Below are positions 5,042 through 5,894 of a stretch of DNA of 5,894 bases, piece after piece. Position 1 is the stretch's first letter. Every line of letters starts with the position of its first letter. The stretch is from Candidatus Krumholzibacteriia bacterium. GTDB taxonomy: Bacteria > Krumholzibacteriota > Krumholzibacteriia > Krumholzibacteriales > Krumholzibacteriaceae. The notes under the pieces are model-generated. The model was given only the letters and a program-made list of their open reading frames with translations, ran no database searches and was not told where the DNA came from. Location: assembly GCA_026387805.1 (NCBI GenBank), contig JAPLKY010000064.1, positions 1 to 5,894 of the forward strand, in the 5' to 3' direction. A program made the translations under genes and the position numbers.

Positions 5042-5894
5042 ATGAAACCGAGCCGAAAATCCGCGGGAAATTCCGCGCCGGACACCGTTCGCGTGGGTCC
5101 GGATCGATTGTCCGCGCTGCGGCCGTTCATCGTCATGGAAGTGCTCGAGAAGGCGCTCGCCCTCGAGCGCGAGGGACGCTCGATCATCCACCTGGAGGTC
5201 GGAGAGCCCGATTTTCCGACGCCTCCGCGCATCGTCCGCGCCGCGACGGAGGCCCTCGCGAAGGGGGATACGCATTACACCGACAGCCGCGGCATCCACG
5301 AGCTGCGCGCGGCGGTGGCGGGATACCACAAGCGCACGTACGGAACGATCGTCCCCGAAGAGCGCGTCATCGTAACGATGGGGACGTCCCCCGCGATGCT
5401 CCTCGTTCTCACGCTCCTCATCGAGGAACCGGGGGACGAGATCATCATCGGGAATCCTGGCTACCCCTGCTATCCGAATTTCATACAATATCTCAGGGGC
5501 GTACCGCGATCCATCCGGGTTCGGGAAGAGGAAGGCTTCCAACTCAAACCGGACGCCGTGCGCAAGGCAATCAGCCCCCGGACCCGCGGCATCATCGTCA
5601 ACTCCCCGTCGAATCCCGCCGGCACGCTGATCCCGAAGAGCGATCTCGCCGAAATCTGCGATCTCGGCGTTCCCGTCATTTCGGACGAGATCTATCACGG
5701 CCTCGTCTACGGGGATACGGAGCATTCGGCCCTGGAGTTCACCGGCGACGCGTTCGTCCTCAACGGCTTCTCGAAGCTCTTCGCGATGACCGGCTGGAGG
5801 CTCGGCTATATCGTCGCCCCCGCGAGACACATGCGCCGCCTTCAGATTCTTCAGCAGAATTTCTTCATCTGCCCGAATTCATTCGTCCAGCGGG
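5042..5894 (+). CDS. Class I/II PLP aminotransferase, 3' end outside window
   Basis: Fold-type I aminotransferase of the AspC/AlaT-like group, which moves amino groups between amino acids and 2-oxo acids in the cytoplasm. About 284 codons are visible of a usual 390-400, and the frame is open at the right edge. Landmarks: LEVGEPDFPTP (51-61), HYTDSRGIHELR (78-89), MGTSPAM (113-119), GNPGYPCYPN (137-146), NSPSNPAGT with N191, SDEIYHGLVY with D215 and Y218, and NGFSKLFAMTGWRLGY with the expected PLP lysine K245 and R253. The wording resembles enzymes often annotated as alanine or aspartate aminotransferases, but the substrate cannot be read from this. An in-frame GTG at 5024 could add six residues; neither start has a strong ribosome binding site. 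The gene has its own promoter candidate just upstream and may also be read through from pgeF. Confidence 0.9.
   Translation, partial: MKPSRKSAGNSAPDTVRVGPDRLSALRPFIVMEVLEKALALEREGRSIIHLEVGEPDFPTPPRIVRAATEALAKGDTHYTDSRGIHELRAAVAGYHKRTYGTIVPEERVIVTMGTSPAMLLVLTLLIEEPGDEIIIGNPGYPCYPNFIQYLRGVPRSIRVREEEGFQLKPDAVRKAISPRTRGIIVNSPSNPAGTLIPKSDLAEICDLGVPVISDEIYHGLVYGDTEHSALEFTGDAFVLNGFSKLFAMTGWRLGYIVAPARHMRRLQILQQNFFICPNSFVQR

Noticed and set aside
4193..5830. Long open frame (545 codons) on the minus strand
   Set aside because: It covers both pgeF and the aminotransferase, whose motifs are unmistakable on the plus strand. It has no domain of its own.

Overview
The window holds six protein genes on both strands of a GC-rich genome with strong G/C preference at third codon positions (judged by eye). 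A TolQ/ExbB-type gene followed directly by a TolR/ExbD-type gene implies an organism with an outer membrane. The large exported DUF4384 protein and the style of the enzymes suggest an uncultivated high-GC lineage such as the FCB-associated candidate phyla (Krumholzibacteria/Eisenbacteria-like). That placement is an inference from general resemblance, not from a marker gene. I see no mobile element, RNA gene, CRISPR array or long repeat.

Layout. Positions 1-793, minus strand: the first codons of a tolR/exbD-like gene and a complete tolQ/exbB-like gene, reading out of the window to the left. Positions 794-1127: a divergent control region with a good sigma70-like promoter for the plus-strand gene. 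Positions 1128-2927, plus strand: the most unusual gene here, an exported 599-residue protein made of a signal peptide, a DUF4384 domain, one CxxCH motif, an acidic linker, a Trp/Tyr/Gly-rich tract and a long Arg/Ser-rich tail. Positions 2928-4097, minus strand: a threonine synthase-like PLP enzyme whose stop codon touches the stop of the preceding gene, with a 7-bp inverted repeat spanning the junction. Positions 4098-4174: a 77-bp divergent control region where the two candidate -10 elements overlap. Positions 4175-4966, plus strand: a PgeF/YfiH (LACC1-fold) purine nucleosidase or peptidoglycan-editing protein. Positions 4967-5041: a short gap with a promoter that starts inside the pgeF stop codon. 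From 5042 to the window end, plus strand: a class I/II aminotransferase cut off by the edge.

The left half is envelope-related: proton-driven Tol/Exb motor genes diverge from a secreted protein of unknown function. The right half is cytoplasmic metabolism: amino-acid enzymes around pgeF. The convergent junction near 2927 separates the halves. The best candidates for something undescribed are the multi-part DUF4384 protein and the loss of a normally conserved glutamate in the third membrane helix of the TolQ/ExbB protein.
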